This document shows, piece after piece, positions 38,401-47,880 of a stretch of DNA of 64,000 bases (the first letter of the stretch is position 1; each line of letters opens with the position of its first letter). The translations under genes were made by a program, and so were the position numbers. Below the pieces are notes generated by a model that was given only the letters and a program-made list of their open reading frames with translations, was not told the origin of the DNA and made no database searches. Origin of the DNA: an uncultured Bacteroides sp. (GTDB lineage: Bacteria; Bacteroidota; Bacteroidia; Bacteroidales; Bacteroidaceae); NCBI RefSeq assembly GCF_937912035.1, contig NZ_CALDPF010000039.1, positions 1-64,000 of the forward strand, written 5' to 3'.

Positions 38401-39134
38401 TTCTTTATGAAACTATAAATATGGATACATTATTCAATGATGAGGTAAATAATATCTTTGAGTACGATAAGTATTTGTCTCCACGTTGGCCTTATACCAC
38501 ATTATGCGTACCTACGCAGGGTATGGGACAATGGTGTCATCCGAATGATCTTTCATTAATAGATGATTCAGGACTGCGTGCTCATGTAAAAGAAGGAGTT
38601 TACACAACACCTCAAGGTGTACCTTTTAGAACTCCTAAATTGTCAGGAAGTAATAATATAGCGTTTACAACTTTGTGGGATAATTATCCTGATTCTATTT
38701 CAGTTCCTTTAAGTGGAAATGCTTCAAAAGTATATTTAATGGTTGCTGCTTCAACTTATCACATGCAGTCACATATTCTGAATGGTACGATTAGTGTTCA
38801 GTATAAGGATGGAACAAAAGATGTACTTAATCTAGTCCTTCCTGAGAATCTGTTACCTCTTGACCAGGACATTTTTATAGATGGTGCGGCATTCTACAGT
38901 AATGAACCACGTCCTTACAGAGTGCGTCTGAAAACCGGTGAAGTTAGTACGTATCATGCCGGAAATTTGGGAAAACGTATGTCGAATAATCCGATTTATA
39001 TAGATGGAGGAATGGCAACAATTCTTGATTTGCCGCTTGATAATAAAAAAGAATTGGATAAACTAACTCTAAGAACTATTGCTAATGAAGTTGTCATCGG
39101 ATTGATGTCAGCTACATTGGTGAGATGTGAATAA
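35424..39134 (+). CDS. DUF4450-type putative glycoside hydrolase, lipoprotein
   Basis: 1236 aa. The lipoprotein signal ends in LASC (Cys23), so the enzyme is probably surface- or periplasm-anchored. The N-terminal domain (about 30-250) resembles DUF4450. The middle (about 330-780) looks like an (alpha/alpha)6 glycosidase barrel: acid-rich SPGYLHGAIGWRMPLTGWR, the TLPHMQDSELHGA block, and YDAYCCIWASDALQYNGG. Beta domains form the C-terminus. DUF4450 proteins occur in pectin loci of Bacteroides and some relatives are assigned to new glycosidase families, but I cannot assign an activity. First of four enzyme genes; the next starts 103 bases later. Confidence 0.75.
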   Translation: MKRFIFKHNYVTVLISLMTLASCSTDKQTEQLPFWHNQERTLRYTPDGEYFVGKNGDRRFTRAIYGTNTGFRFETSDYPEIGLYMPRLGGSIYMALQTPDTLLWLKDLQNIESRFRSGERSYILKDKRYLKDGELKIDMLALSDADGMISAIRGNNLPQGLQLVAVYGGASNKRFSREGDLGADRKDCFYIKPENCLGNNFVIENNRVTNYYGKGSKIVSQDEAYENKEALKDLKIEKQIAQESEQITGIFPEDVVFRIANAKYIDQLDTLVNSKAGDTPVLIAIFPIDENNRYMKWINPKSCKKEKILDEDFKSAQDFRKKIAGRMKINTPDPYINTLGGIFAGAEDAVWESPGYLHGAIGWRMPLTGWRAAYLGDLIGMHKRARTHFDGYAAAQVTNVPTTLPHMQDSELHGARSLKKWGTPMYSNGYICRNPNRTDVMHHYDMNLVYIDELLWHLNWTGDMDYARKVFPVIKRHLAWEKQTFDPDNDYLYDAYCCIWASDALQYNGGAVTHSSAYNYRANKMAAEIAQKIGEDATPYKNEAEGILNAINQTLWIPQKGWWAEFKDNMGNRLLHENAAVWTVYHSIDSDIHDAFKAYQATRYVDNYIPHIPVVATGFDETDNYVISTTNWQPYMWSINNVAFGEIVHTAYSFWQSGRSEEAFKMFKGAILDAMYFGSGPGNITQISYYDAARGEMYRDFADPVAVGVRTVVQGMFGILPDLMNDRILIRPGFPKDWKYASLETLNMKYEFRREGNKDNYRFVPSLKKQGNLVLELEVYGKQIDYILVNGKKTDYRVVDNSIEVPRIFIEAGKSDDYNIEIVWKGVRDIPREISVEKAYGDRFEVKIDDAVDVFDPQHILTDSSLTGGLLNGVVGGEEGYRTLFVKCEKEGFNWWLPLNMHILKPLEILNNQDDSSLNFTLVNNTDSNIVGKLQVNGNSIVTNVDIPAGSSQKFTYMAPVASMGMNRIVVKTQDKEYILKAINWNIHNQERLLYETINMDTLFNDEVNNIFEYDKYLSPRWPYTTLCVPTQGMGQWCHPNDLSLIDDSGLRAHVKEGVYTTPQGVPFRTPKLSGSNNIAFTTLWDNYPDSISVPLSGNASKVYLMVAASTYHMQSHILNGTISVQYKDGTKDVLNLVLPENLLPLDQDIFIDGAAFYSNEPRPYRVRLKTGEVSTYHAGNLGKRMSNNPIYIDGGMATILDLPLDNKKELDKLTLRTIANEVVIGLMSATLVRCE

Positions 39135-39237
39135 TTTGCAACTATAAATTTATATTTAGGAATCTTATTAGTGTGATTATTAGTATTTTCTGAGTATATA
39201 ATAAAAGTAAGAATTAGTATTCTGTAAGTTAATTATT

Positions 39238-42200
39238 ATGAAGAAAATAATCGTCTTTTTATTATTATTGGGTAATTGTTTTTTGAGTTATTCTCAAAGA
39301 AAATGTTTCCCGGGAGGAACTTTGGAACAGGTAAAATACGGTTTCTTGCATATACAGGATTCTGCACGGACTAAAATGTGGTGGTTTCATGGAAAGATTC
39401 CTTTTTCTCATGAAGGATTAGTAAAAGACCTTGAATCATTTAAGAAGGTAGGTCTTGGTGGAGTCGTTTTCTATGACCAGGTTCATGGTGAATCGCAACC
39501 AGGTACTGAAAAAGCGATGAGTCGTGAGTGGTGGCAAAATTTGTATACTATTGCCAGGACCACAAAAAAATTGGGATTAAGCTTGGAATTCCATGTTTCT
39601 AATGGTTTTGTTGCTGGAGGACCTTGGATTACTCCTAAGTATGCAATGAAACGTCTGGATTGCTTGGAAACATTTATAAATGGAGGTCGGTATATTGATA
39701 CAGTATTGATTAATCCTCAAAATAGGTATAATTATTATAAAGATGTAAGAATTCTTGCTATTCCTACTTTTGATGATAGGAATACGGGATTGATAACTTC
39801 TAACAGAGAAGAGGTTGAAGTAAAGGATATTTTGTGTGGAACAAAATTAGTTAACTTATCCGCTTCTTCAACCCCGTTATTGATAAATATAGATTATAGA
39901 AAGCCTGTGACATTGCGAAGTATAAGTTATTCGATAGGTAGTTCTGGAAAGGCTACTACCAGTGCAACCAATGTACCTGCAGAACCTCAGGAAAATTTTA
40001 TAGGAACTGGATATCGTATATTACCTCCTATAGGCGAATTACAAGCAAGTGAAGACGGAGAAGTTTTTTATAAGGTTTGTGATTTGAAACCACTTTATAG
40101 AGCTCACGAATCTTATAATCGGAAAACAATTTCATTTTTGCCTGTTAGAGCAAGATTCTATCGGATAAAATTATCTGGCTGGGATGGAGCGGTTCAAGGT
40201 TTACCTTTAAGAATAGGTAATATGGTTCTTGGCTCAGATTCTAGAATTAATGAATATGAATATAAAGCTGCATATATTTCAGACTATATAGAACATTCAA
40301 TGGAATCTCCTCAATACACTAATTCTGAATCAATAAGAGTTGATAAAGTTTTGGATATAACAAAATTTGTAGGAAAAAACGGTCGGCTTAGGTGGAAGGT
40401 TCCAAAAGGAAATTGGAAAATATTAAGATTCTGTATGGTCCCAACTGGTGGAAATTTAAAGCATGGAAGAGAGAATCTAATGGGATTAGAATGCGATAAA
40501 ATGTCGGTAGCTGCAGCAGAATTACAATTCGATAACTATTTTAGGCAGATACTTGATTCATTAAGCAATCATCATATTAATAATGTTCAAGGAATGGTAA
40601 TGGATAGTCACGAAGCAGGGTCACAAAATTGGACAGATGATTTTTTAGAGGCATTTAAGGAAAGGCGTGGGTATGACTTAACGCCATATTTACCTGTCAT
40701 GGCAGGTTATATAGTTGAGAATGTAAGAAGTTCAGAAAGTATTTTGTATGATGTTCGATTAACTATTGCAGATTTGATAGCGGAGCGGTATTACGGAACT
40801 TTTGATACTTTATGTCGAAAGGAAAAGCTTACATTTACTGCACAGGCAACAGGAAATGCACAGTGTATAGTAGCAATACCTATTGTTGCTAAAGGTAAGG
40901 TTCAGAAACCTCAAGGAGAGTTTTGGTTGATACATCCAGATGGAAACTATGATATAAAAGAATCTTCTTCTGCTGCACATCTTTACGACAAGCCAATCGC
41001 TTCTGCTGAGGCTTTCACTGATGGAAAGATCAATACAATGCCTTGTGATATGAAAAGTATTGCAGATGTAGCCTATTCATTTGGTATTAATGAATTTGTT
41101 GGTTGTGCTTCTGCGCATCAACCTGATAGTTGTGCTCCAGGATACGCAGGAGGAAGAGTTTATTCTACCTATACAAGAAATAATACATGGTGGAATAAAA
41201 GCCGCGATTTTTGGGACTATCAAGCAAGGATTAGTTATGTTATGAGACAAGGACGTCCGGTTATTGACTTATGTGTTTTTTTAGGAAATAATGCACCTAC
41301 CAGAATACTGACTCATAGATTACCAAAGATACCTTCTGGGTATGATTTTGATGCTTTTACTGAAGATGCTCTTTTAAACAGAATGTCTGCTGATGTTAAT
41401 GGTATCAGTCTGCCTTCTGGGCAATCATATTCTATGATGATATTACCTCGTTCAGGGGAAATATCATTGGAAGCTCTTCGTAAAATAGCTTCAATGGTAA
41501 AAGAAGGTGCCAAGGTCTATGGAAACCGTCCTAAAAAATCACCTTGTAAAAATGATTTAAGTAAAGATGTAGAGTACAATTTATTGGTAGATACCTTATG
41601 GTCAGGTAAGCCTTATGGAAAAGGAATGATTTTTTCAGATATGACATTAAATGAGGCGCTTTGTAAGGCTGGAATATCTCCAGATGTAAAAGGTAAACAG
41701 ATACATTTTGCACATCGGGAGACTAATGATTGTGATATTTATTTCTTGCATAATCATCATGAAAATGAAATTTCTGATAATTATCGATTTCGAACAAAAT
41801 ATTCTAAAGCTCAATTGTGGGATGCTGTTACAGGAAAAAGATATGAGTTAGATAATGATAAAGGTAATGTGAAACTGAATCTCAGTTCTCAAGAATCTTG
41901 TTTTATAATATTTTCAGATGAATATGAAGAACTTCCAAAACTTCCTATTTGTAATTATAAACGCGAAATTGGAGGTACGTGGAATGTGGAGTATAGTTTA
42001 CCAAATGGTGTAAAAAGAAACTTTAATGTAAGTAAGTTAGAATCTTGGACAAAAAATAAGAATCCGGAGATTTGTTATTATTCAGGTACAGCAATTTATA
42101 CAAACCGTTTTGAGTGGAATGGAAGTCAAAAAACAAAATATATCGAAATTCTACCTAATAGATGTTTTACAGAAGTTTATATAAATGAGAAAAGAGTTGG

Positions 42201-42423
42201 ATCTATATGGGGGGCTCCATGGCGACTTGATGTTACTGATTATATAAAGTATGGTGAGAATGAAATCAGACTTGAAGTAACTAATTCCTGGAATAATAGT
42301 CTTGTAGGGGTTTTAAATGGGGAATATAATCTTGATATCATGAAAAATCCGGAACTTTTTAAATCACAAATATCCGGCTTACAAAATGCCGGACTTGAAG
42401 GTTCTGTATTATTATTGTATTAA
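39238..42423 (+). CDS. GH106 family glycoside hydrolase, putative alpha-L-rhamnosidase
   Basis: 1061 aa with a signal peptide (1-19). The N-terminal TIM-barrel start KMWWFHGKIPFSHEGLVKDL and the GGPWITPKYAMK segment are typical of GH106. The two glutamates that fit the proposed GH106 catalytic pair are E459 (in MDSHEAGSQNW) and E591 (in SAEAFTDG), 132 residues apart. A C-terminal GH2-like sugar-binding beta-sandwich (about 920-1050; FTEVYINEKRVGS) is present. It would remove terminal rhamnose from pectic chains. It lies 23 bases upstream of a second GH106-like gene. Confidence 0.88.
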   Translation: MKKIIVFLLLLGNCFLSYSQRKCFPGGTLEQVKYGFLHIQDSARTKMWWFHGKIPFSHEGLVKDLESFKKVGLGGVVFYDQVHGESQPGTEKAMSREWWQNLYTIARTTKKLGLSLEFHVSNGFVAGGPWITPKYAMKRLDCLETFINGGRYIDTVLINPQNRYNYYKDVRILAIPTFDDRNTGLITSNREEVEVKDILCGTKLVNLSASSTPLLINIDYRKPVTLRSISYSIGSSGKATTSATNVPAEPQENFIGTGYRILPPIGELQASEDGEVFYKVCDLKPLYRAHESYNRKTISFLPVRARFYRIKLSGWDGAVQGLPLRIGNMVLGSDSRINEYEYKAAYISDYIEHSMESPQYTNSESIRVDKVLDITKFVGKNGRLRWKVPKGNWKILRFCMVPTGGNLKHGRENLMGLECDKMSVAAAELQFDNYFRQILDSLSNHHINNVQGMVMDSHEAGSQNWTDDFLEAFKERRGYDLTPYLPVMAGYIVENVRSSESILYDVRLTIADLIAERYYGTFDTLCRKEKLTFTAQATGNAQCIVAIPIVAKGKVQKPQGEFWLIHPDGNYDIKESSSAAHLYDKPIASAEAFTDGKINTMPCDMKSIADVAYSFGINEFVGCASAHQPDSCAPGYAGGRVYSTYTRNNTWWNKSRDFWDYQARISYVMRQGRPVIDLCVFLGNNAPTRILTHRLPKIPSGYDFDAFTEDALLNRMSADVNGISLPSGQSYSMMILPRSGEISLEALRKIASMVKEGAKVYGNRPKKSPCKNDLSKDVEYNLLVDTLWSGKPYGKGMIFSDMTLNEALCKAGISPDVKGKQIHFAHRETNDCDIYFLHNHHENEISDNYRFRTKYSKAQLWDAVTGKRYELDNDKGNVKLNLSSQESCFIIFSDEYEELPKLPICNYKREIGGTWNVEYSLPNGVKRNFNVSKLESWTKNKNPEICYYSGTAIYTNRFEWNGSQKTKYIEILPNRCFTEVYINEKRVGSIWGAPWRLDVTDYIKYGENEIRLEVTNSWNNSLVGVLNGEYNLDIMKNPELFKSQISGLQNAGLEGSVLLLY

Positions 42424-42446
42424 TAAAAATAATCATTTAATTTATT

Positions 42447-45400
42447 ATGAAAAAAATATTTTTAGTTTTTGCATTATTGATCTCTTTTAATGGATATGCT
42501 CAAAAGGGCTATCCATTAAGAGAAAATATAAAGGATTTATTTGGTTCTTTTCAAACTCCACCGGAAGGATATGGTGAGGTCCCTTTTTATTGGTGGCAAG
42601 CTGATACATTAACTCGTGAACGTTTGACCTGGCAACTCGATGAACTGGCCAAAAAGAAAATAACCAGTTTGCAGATTAATTATTCACATACAGACGATCG
42701 TAAAGGATATTTTTGGGGTAGTAGTTTGAAATCTCAGCCAGCACAATTTTCTGATGAGTGGTGGGACCTGTTTGGTTGGTTTATGAAAGAGGCTGCTAAG
42801 CGTAATATGACAGTATCAGTCAGTGACTATACTTTGGGCTTGGGGCAGGGTTATGCTTTGGATGAAGTACGTAGCTTGCATCCTGATATTATTGCTTCCC
42901 AGTTGTTTTTTGATAGGGTAGAGATTACAGATGGGCATTTGAGAATGGATATTAAGGATAATATTATTTCTGTTGTTGCTTTTGATTTACAGAATTCTGG
43001 TAAGATGGTGGATTTAACAGACAAGGTGTCAGGAAATCATCTAATGTGGAATAGTAAGCATAAACATTGGATGGTTGTAGCCACTTACTTTCAAAAGAAT
43101 GATCGTACTTATAATCCTATGCATCCATTATCCGGAAAAGAATACGTAAGATGTTTTTTTCAGCGTTTTGAGGATAAATTTCCTAAAGAGTCAGAAGGAA
43201 ATTTAAATTTCTTTTTTTCGGATGAACTGAACTTTAATCTTAAAGGATTTACTTGGGATGAGCGTTTTGCTTCAGAGTTTCAAAAACGTAAGGGGTATGA
43301 TATCAGACCATATCTAGCTGCTTTGATTATGGATATTGGAATTAAGACAGTTAAGATTCGTTTGGATTATAATGATGTTTTTACAGCATTATCAGAAGAA
43401 AACTTTTTTATTCCTGTATATCGTTGGCATGCTGACCGCAATCTAATTTATGGATGCGATCATGGTGGTAGAGGACGTAAAGTTGAAGAATTTGGAGATT
43501 ATTTTCGAACTCAACGTTGGAATCAGGGTCCAGGTTCAGATCAGCCTCGTTTAGGAAAAGATATTATTAAAGCTAAAGTTGCAGCTTCTATATCACACAT
43601 GTATGAACGTCCTCGTGTATGGTTAGAAGGTTTTTATTCAAGTGGTTGGGGAACTACTTCTGAAGGACTTATGGATGCAATATTTTCTAATTTTGCAATG
43701 GGATATAATCTTCTTAGTCTTCATGGGTTGTATTATGCAACACCTGGGTCTATGTGGGAATGGGCTCCTCCATGTAATCATTTCAGAATGCCTTATTGGA
43801 AAACAATGGATAAGTCACTTGAAGCAGTAGAGCGTCTCAGTTATCTTTTTTCACAAGGATACCATAGATGTGATGTTGGGGTACTTTATCCTGTAGAGCC
43901 CAAAGTTGCAGGTTATGGGAATACATCTTCAGAAGTCGCATTCAAGATAGGTGAAAAACTTTATGGTAATGGAATAGATTTTGATTATATTGACTATAGT
44001 TCTTTACAAAAAGCATACATCAATGATGGTATGCTTGAAATTTCTGGAGAAAGATATAAGGCTATTGTCATACCGTCCATGCAAGCCATAAAAGACTCGT
44101 CATTGAGAAAGTTAGGTGAATTCGCAGCTAATGGAGGAATTGTTATTAATATTGGAGAACTGCCGGAAGCTACTGAAATTTATGGTAAGGATAAAAAATA
44201 TATTGAAGGGTTATTGAAGACAATGACTTCTGGAGAAAAATATTTTTCGTATGCAACTCCAGACTCTTTGCTACATTTACTGGATACACAATTTGTACGA
44301 GATTTTAAACTATTATCAAAAGGAGATGTTGTAAAACCTTATATTAACCATCGGCATATAGATGATAAAGAAATTTATGGTATATATAATGTTGGTAAAA
44401 ATGTCGAATGTTTCTTCCGATCCAAGGGAGAAGTGGAATTTTGGGATGTATTTGAAGGAAAGAAATATAAACTTAATGATGTGAAAGAAACAAAAGATGG
44501 AACAATTGTCCGTATGCCTCAAGGAACCACCTCATTCCAGATTATAGTATTTACTCCTTTTAGTGATGCATCAGTTTGGAAAACATCATATCTTAGTAAA
44601 TCAGTAGCATTAGAAGAAGAATGGGAATGTGATATAGTTCCGGTTTTAGATAACCGTTTTGGCGATTTTCATTATCCTGGTACTCCTGAAAAGTTACGTC
44701 CGGAAATTCGTCATTATCTTTATAATCTTTCTGATAGCTTATTACTAAATTGGAAAGAATTTCCAAATCAACTAGCTTCATGGAAAGAAGTTACTTACAC
44801 TTATGGAGAGGAGTTCCTGTGTAGTGGTGCAACCGATAAATTCTTCTCTGATGAATATCTTTCTAATTTAAAATCTGCTCCTAATAACTGGAAGCCTTAT
44901 GTACTATCACGTAAATGGGGTGTCCTAAATGATGCAGGTCATCAGGGATATCATGGCTTAAAGATGAAAATGAATCCGGAAGTTATTCGTCTTGGAACAT
45001 TCAAGAGAGAGTCTACAGGTTCTTCACGTTTGGAAGAACCAGAAGGTAGAAATTATTATTTATACACAACGGTGAATGCTCCTTATGACGGATATTTTGA
45101 AATAGTTTCCGGAAAAATTAAACCTTCACGTTGTTTTATAAACGGAAATAAGTTGTCCTCAAGTGAGAATACTATTCATTTGAACAAAGGAATAAATCGT
45201 TTGGTACTTTGTTATGATGGACCTGTTATTACTTATTTCTTTATACGTGATACAAGGTGTAATTCATCTGTAGCTGAACGTTTAACACTATCTTGGTACA
45301 AAGATTCTTCTATATTGGCTTATGACCCATACGGTGGAAATGAAAGATATGGTTGGTATTATTTTAAATCCGCTCCGGGACTTGAGAGTTTTTCTGTCGA

Positions 45401-45956
45401 TGTCAATGGAAAAATGCAGGCTTGGGTTTCTGGTAAACCGGTGGAAGTACAGCAAAGTGGAAGCAAAGCAAGTGTTGTATTGGACAAATCTTCCGAACAT
45501 CCGGTAGATGTCCTTTTACGTATTGATTTACCTTTCGGAGTCAAAGCTGGAGCAGCTTTTAATACGGAACTGGTGCAGCAGACAGGTAAGGGACTAATAT
45601 GTACAGGTGACTGGGGACAGATGTATGGTTTAAGAAACTATTCTGGTGGATTGCGTTATCGACAGACGGTCAAGTTAGCAGATTCTATAAATAAAAATGA
45701 ACGTATCATTTTACGTATTTCCAATGTTTCTTCTTCTGTAGAACTCTCAGTAAACGGAAGATATGTTGGTTCAAGAGTTTGTCCTGATTGGGAATTTGAT
45801 ATAACTGATTATGTGAAAAGTAGTGATAATCTGATAGAACTTACAGTTTATAATACTGCTGCCAATCATTATGAAACTATTCCTTCTCCATTTTCAGGAA
45901 AAGCTCCTTCTGGAATTCTAGGTAAAGTGTTTGTTGAAACTTATACATATAAATAA
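42447..45956 (+). CDS. GH106-like glycoside hydrolase
   Basis: 1169 aa with a signal peptide (1-18). It shares the GH106-like start (VPFYWWQADTLTRERLTWQL) and the barrel layout, but with only distant identity to its neighbour. Candidate acidic residues E260 (FFFSDELNFN) and E394 (VWLEGFYSSGWG) are 134 residues apart, close to the 132 of the neighbouring enzyme, which supports the same fold and a two-glutamate mechanism. C-terminal GH2-like sandwiches (about 1060-1165; VELSVNGRYVGSR) are present. Activity is unknown; a different rhamnosyl or uronyl linkage in rhamnogalacturonan is likely. It lies 20 bases before the PL11 gene. Confidence 0.8.
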   Translation: MKKIFLVFALLISFNGYAQKGYPLRENIKDLFGSFQTPPEGYGEVPFYWWQADTLTRERLTWQLDELAKKKITSLQINYSHTDDRKGYFWGSSLKSQPAQFSDEWWDLFGWFMKEAAKRNMTVSVSDYTLGLGQGYALDEVRSLHPDIIASQLFFDRVEITDGHLRMDIKDNIISVVAFDLQNSGKMVDLTDKVSGNHLMWNSKHKHWMVVATYFQKNDRTYNPMHPLSGKEYVRCFFQRFEDKFPKESEGNLNFFFSDELNFNLKGFTWDERFASEFQKRKGYDIRPYLAALIMDIGIKTVKIRLDYNDVFTALSEENFFIPVYRWHADRNLIYGCDHGGRGRKVEEFGDYFRTQRWNQGPGSDQPRLGKDIIKAKVAASISHMYERPRVWLEGFYSSGWGTTSEGLMDAIFSNFAMGYNLLSLHGLYYATPGSMWEWAPPCNHFRMPYWKTMDKSLEAVERLSYLFSQGYHRCDVGVLYPVEPKVAGYGNTSSEVAFKIGEKLYGNGIDFDYIDYSSLQKAYINDGMLEISGERYKAIVIPSMQAIKDSSLRKLGEFAANGGIVINIGELPEATEIYGKDKKYIEGLLKTMTSGEKYFSYATPDSLLHLLDTQFVRDFKLLSKGDVVKPYINHRHIDDKEIYGIYNVGKNVECFFRSKGEVEFWDVFEGKKYKLNDVKETKDGTIVRMPQGTTSFQIIVFTPFSDASVWKTSYLSKSVALEEEWECDIVPVLDNRFGDFHYPGTPEKLRPEIRHYLYNLSDSLLLNWKEFPNQLASWKEVTYTYGEEFLCSGATDKFFSDEYLSNLKSAPNNWKPYVLSRKWGVLNDAGHQGYHGLKMKMNPEVIRLGTFKRESTGSSRLEEPEGRNYYLYTTVNAPYDGYFEIVSGKIKPSRCFINGNKLSSSENTIHLNKGINRLVLCYDGPVITYFFIRDTRCNSSVAERLTLSWYKDSSILAYDPYGGNERYGWYYFKSAPGLESFSVDVNGKMQAWVSGKPVEVQQSGSKASVVLDKSSEHPVDVLLRIDLPFGVKAGAAFNTELVQQTGKGLICTGDWGQMYGLRNYSGGLRYRQTVKLADSINKNERIILRISNVSSSVELSVNGRYVGSRVCPDWEFDITDYVKSSDNLIELTVYNTAANHYETIPSPFSGKAPSGILGKVFVETYTYK

Positions 45957-45976
45957 TTTAATATTTATTACAGGTT

Positions 45977-47788
45977 ATGATAAAAAGACTGTTTTTTGTT
46001 GTATTACTGATAAGTAATATTACAGTTGTAAGTTTTATTAAATCTCAAGATCTTCGTGAACGTACATATTATTATGAAGTTTTATCTCCTAATCATTATG
46101 CGAAACCTGCAGTTGAAGGATTTGCTTCTACAAGAGTAAAAGAAAAACTAAATCGAGGTCTTGTCGCTGCTCCAACGGTGGACGGTAATGGAGTTTATTT
46201 AAGTTGGAGATTCTTAGAAACAGATGGAGCACATTCAGCTTATCATGTATATAAAAAAACTAAAGGGAAGTTTATACGTATGACAGAAGAACCATTATTA
46301 CAGACTTGTGATTTTATAGATCAACATCTGAGTAATGAACCAGCTGTATACGATGTGAGACTTGTTGGAGAAGATAATCAAATTCATCAAGGAAATAAAA
46401 TAACTGTATATTCTGATAAATTGAGAAACTATCAATCTATTAAACTTAAAAAGAATACGAAAGCCGGAAAAGTAGCTGTAGCCGATTTAAATGGTGATGG
46501 ATATTATGATTATATTATACGTACTCCAGATAGTAATGTTGATCCTGGAAGTTCTGGAAATAAAGATGGAAAAACTTATCAAATAGAGGCTTATTTACAT
46601 GATGGTACTTGGCTTTGGAGTAAAGATTTAGGTTTAGGAATTGAACCTGGTATATGGTATTCTCCTTATATTGCTTATGATTTCAATGGTGATGGAAAGG
46701 CAGAGATTGCTATAAAAACAGCCCCCAAAAATGCCGTTCGTAATAGTGAGGGACGTGTAGATTCCGGAGATGAATATTTGAGTATTTGGGATGGTATGAC
46801 TGGTAAAGAGTTAGCTCGTGTAAATTGGCCAGAGCGTAATGAGCGTTATGGTAATTTGGTACGACAAAATAGAAATCAATTAGCAATGGCTTTTCTAGAT
46901 GGAAAAACTCCGTCAATATTGGCATGTAGAGGAACTTATAAACTTATGGTTGTTGATGCGTGGCAATGGGATGGGAGAAAAATGACAAAACAATGGAGAT
47001 GGGATGGTGATGAAGAAAATCCTATTATAAGAAGTATGGGGGCTCATAATATTGTATGTGGAGATGTAGATAATGACCAAAAAGATGAGATTTTACTTGG
47101 TTCTTGTATGCTTGATGATAATGGTACTTTGTTATGGTCTACAGGTCTGGGACATTCAGATAAAGCATATCTTACTGACATTGATCCAACAAGATCAGGG
47201 TTGGAAGTTTTTTTATGTCTTGAACCTTGGCAAAAAAACGGTCGAGGTGTATGTACTGTAGATGCAGCAACAGGTAAACAAATTTGGAATATAAACAGAG
47301 ATACTTACCATGTAGGTGATGGAATGGTTACTGATATTGATACTAGTTTACCTGGACTTGAGTGTTTTGCCAGTGAAGACAGAAAAGGAGGAAGTACTGA
47401 TAGGTATTTATTAAGCGCTAATGGAAAATATCTACAGATAAACGGTAATATTCCAGGATGTAGAAATTGGATATGGTGGGATTCAGATAAAGTAAGGGAA
47501 ACATTTCAAACAACAAGCAATAATGCTTCAAATATCATTAAATGGAAAGATAAAGTATTAACTCAAGGAATCGAAGGTTCTATTATCATGATAGCCGATT
47601 TATATGGTGACTGGAGAGAAGAAGTTATTACATCTTTACCAGGAGAAATAAGGATATACACTACTAATATTTCTGCAAATGATAAAAGAATTACTCTTAT
47701 GCAGGATGCAATATATAGAAGTTACATTTGTCATCGTTCAATGGGATATCCTCAATCACCGGTTCCATCATATTATTTAGGAGAATAA
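45977..47788 (+). CDS. Rhamnogalacturonan endolyase, PL11
   Basis: 603 aa with an N-terminal signal peptide. Cleaves the GalA-Rha backbone of rhamnogalacturonan-I by beta-elimination, leaving unsaturated galacturonate. The eight-bladed propeller of PL11 is clear from repeated calcium-binding DxNxDG motifs: VADLNGDGYYDYIIRTPD, then YDFNGDGKAEIAIKTA and GDVDNDQKDEI. The start EGFASTRVKEKLNRGLVA is the usual N-terminal FnIII-like domain. Last of the four enzyme genes, closed by a terminator. This gene best defines the substrate of the locus. Confidence 0.94.
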   Translation: MIKRLFFVVLLISNITVVSFIKSQDLRERTYYYEVLSPNHYAKPAVEGFASTRVKEKLNRGLVAAPTVDGNGVYLSWRFLETDGAHSAYHVYKKTKGKFIRMTEEPLLQTCDFIDQHLSNEPAVYDVRLVGEDNQIHQGNKITVYSDKLRNYQSIKLKKNTKAGKVAVADLNGDGYYDYIIRTPDSNVDPGSSGNKDGKTYQIEAYLHDGTWLWSKDLGLGIEPGIWYSPYIAYDFNGDGKAEIAIKTAPKNAVRNSEGRVDSGDEYLSIWDGMTGKELARVNWPERNERYGNLVRQNRNQLAMAFLDGKTPSILACRGTYKLMVVDAWQWDGRKMTKQWRWDGDEENPIIRSMGAHNIVCGDVDNDQKDEILLGSCMLDDNGTLLWSTGLGHSDKAYLTDIDPTRSGLEVFLCLEPWQKNGRGVCTVDAATGKQIWNINRDTYHVGDGMVTDIDTSLPGLECFASEDRKGGSTDRYLLSANGKYLQINGNIPGCRNWIWWDSDKVRETFQTTSNNASNIIKWKDKVLTQGIEGSIIMIADLYGDWREEVITSLPGEIRIYTTNISANDKRITLMQDAIYRSYICHRSMGYPQSPVPSYYLGE

Positions 47789-47826
47789 TTATATTAAATA
47801 TTTTTAGAGGATTTTTTTAATAACAT

Positions 47827-47880
47827 GAAAGCCAACAGATTCATACATAAAAATGTAATGTATCAGTTGGCTTTCTTTTA
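47827..47880 (+). terminator. Rho-independent terminator of the pectin operon
   Basis: A 10-bp perfect stem GAAAGCCAAC (47827-47836) pairs with 47866-47875, followed by TTTTA. A smaller inner pairing shortens the loop. Confidence 0.75.
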
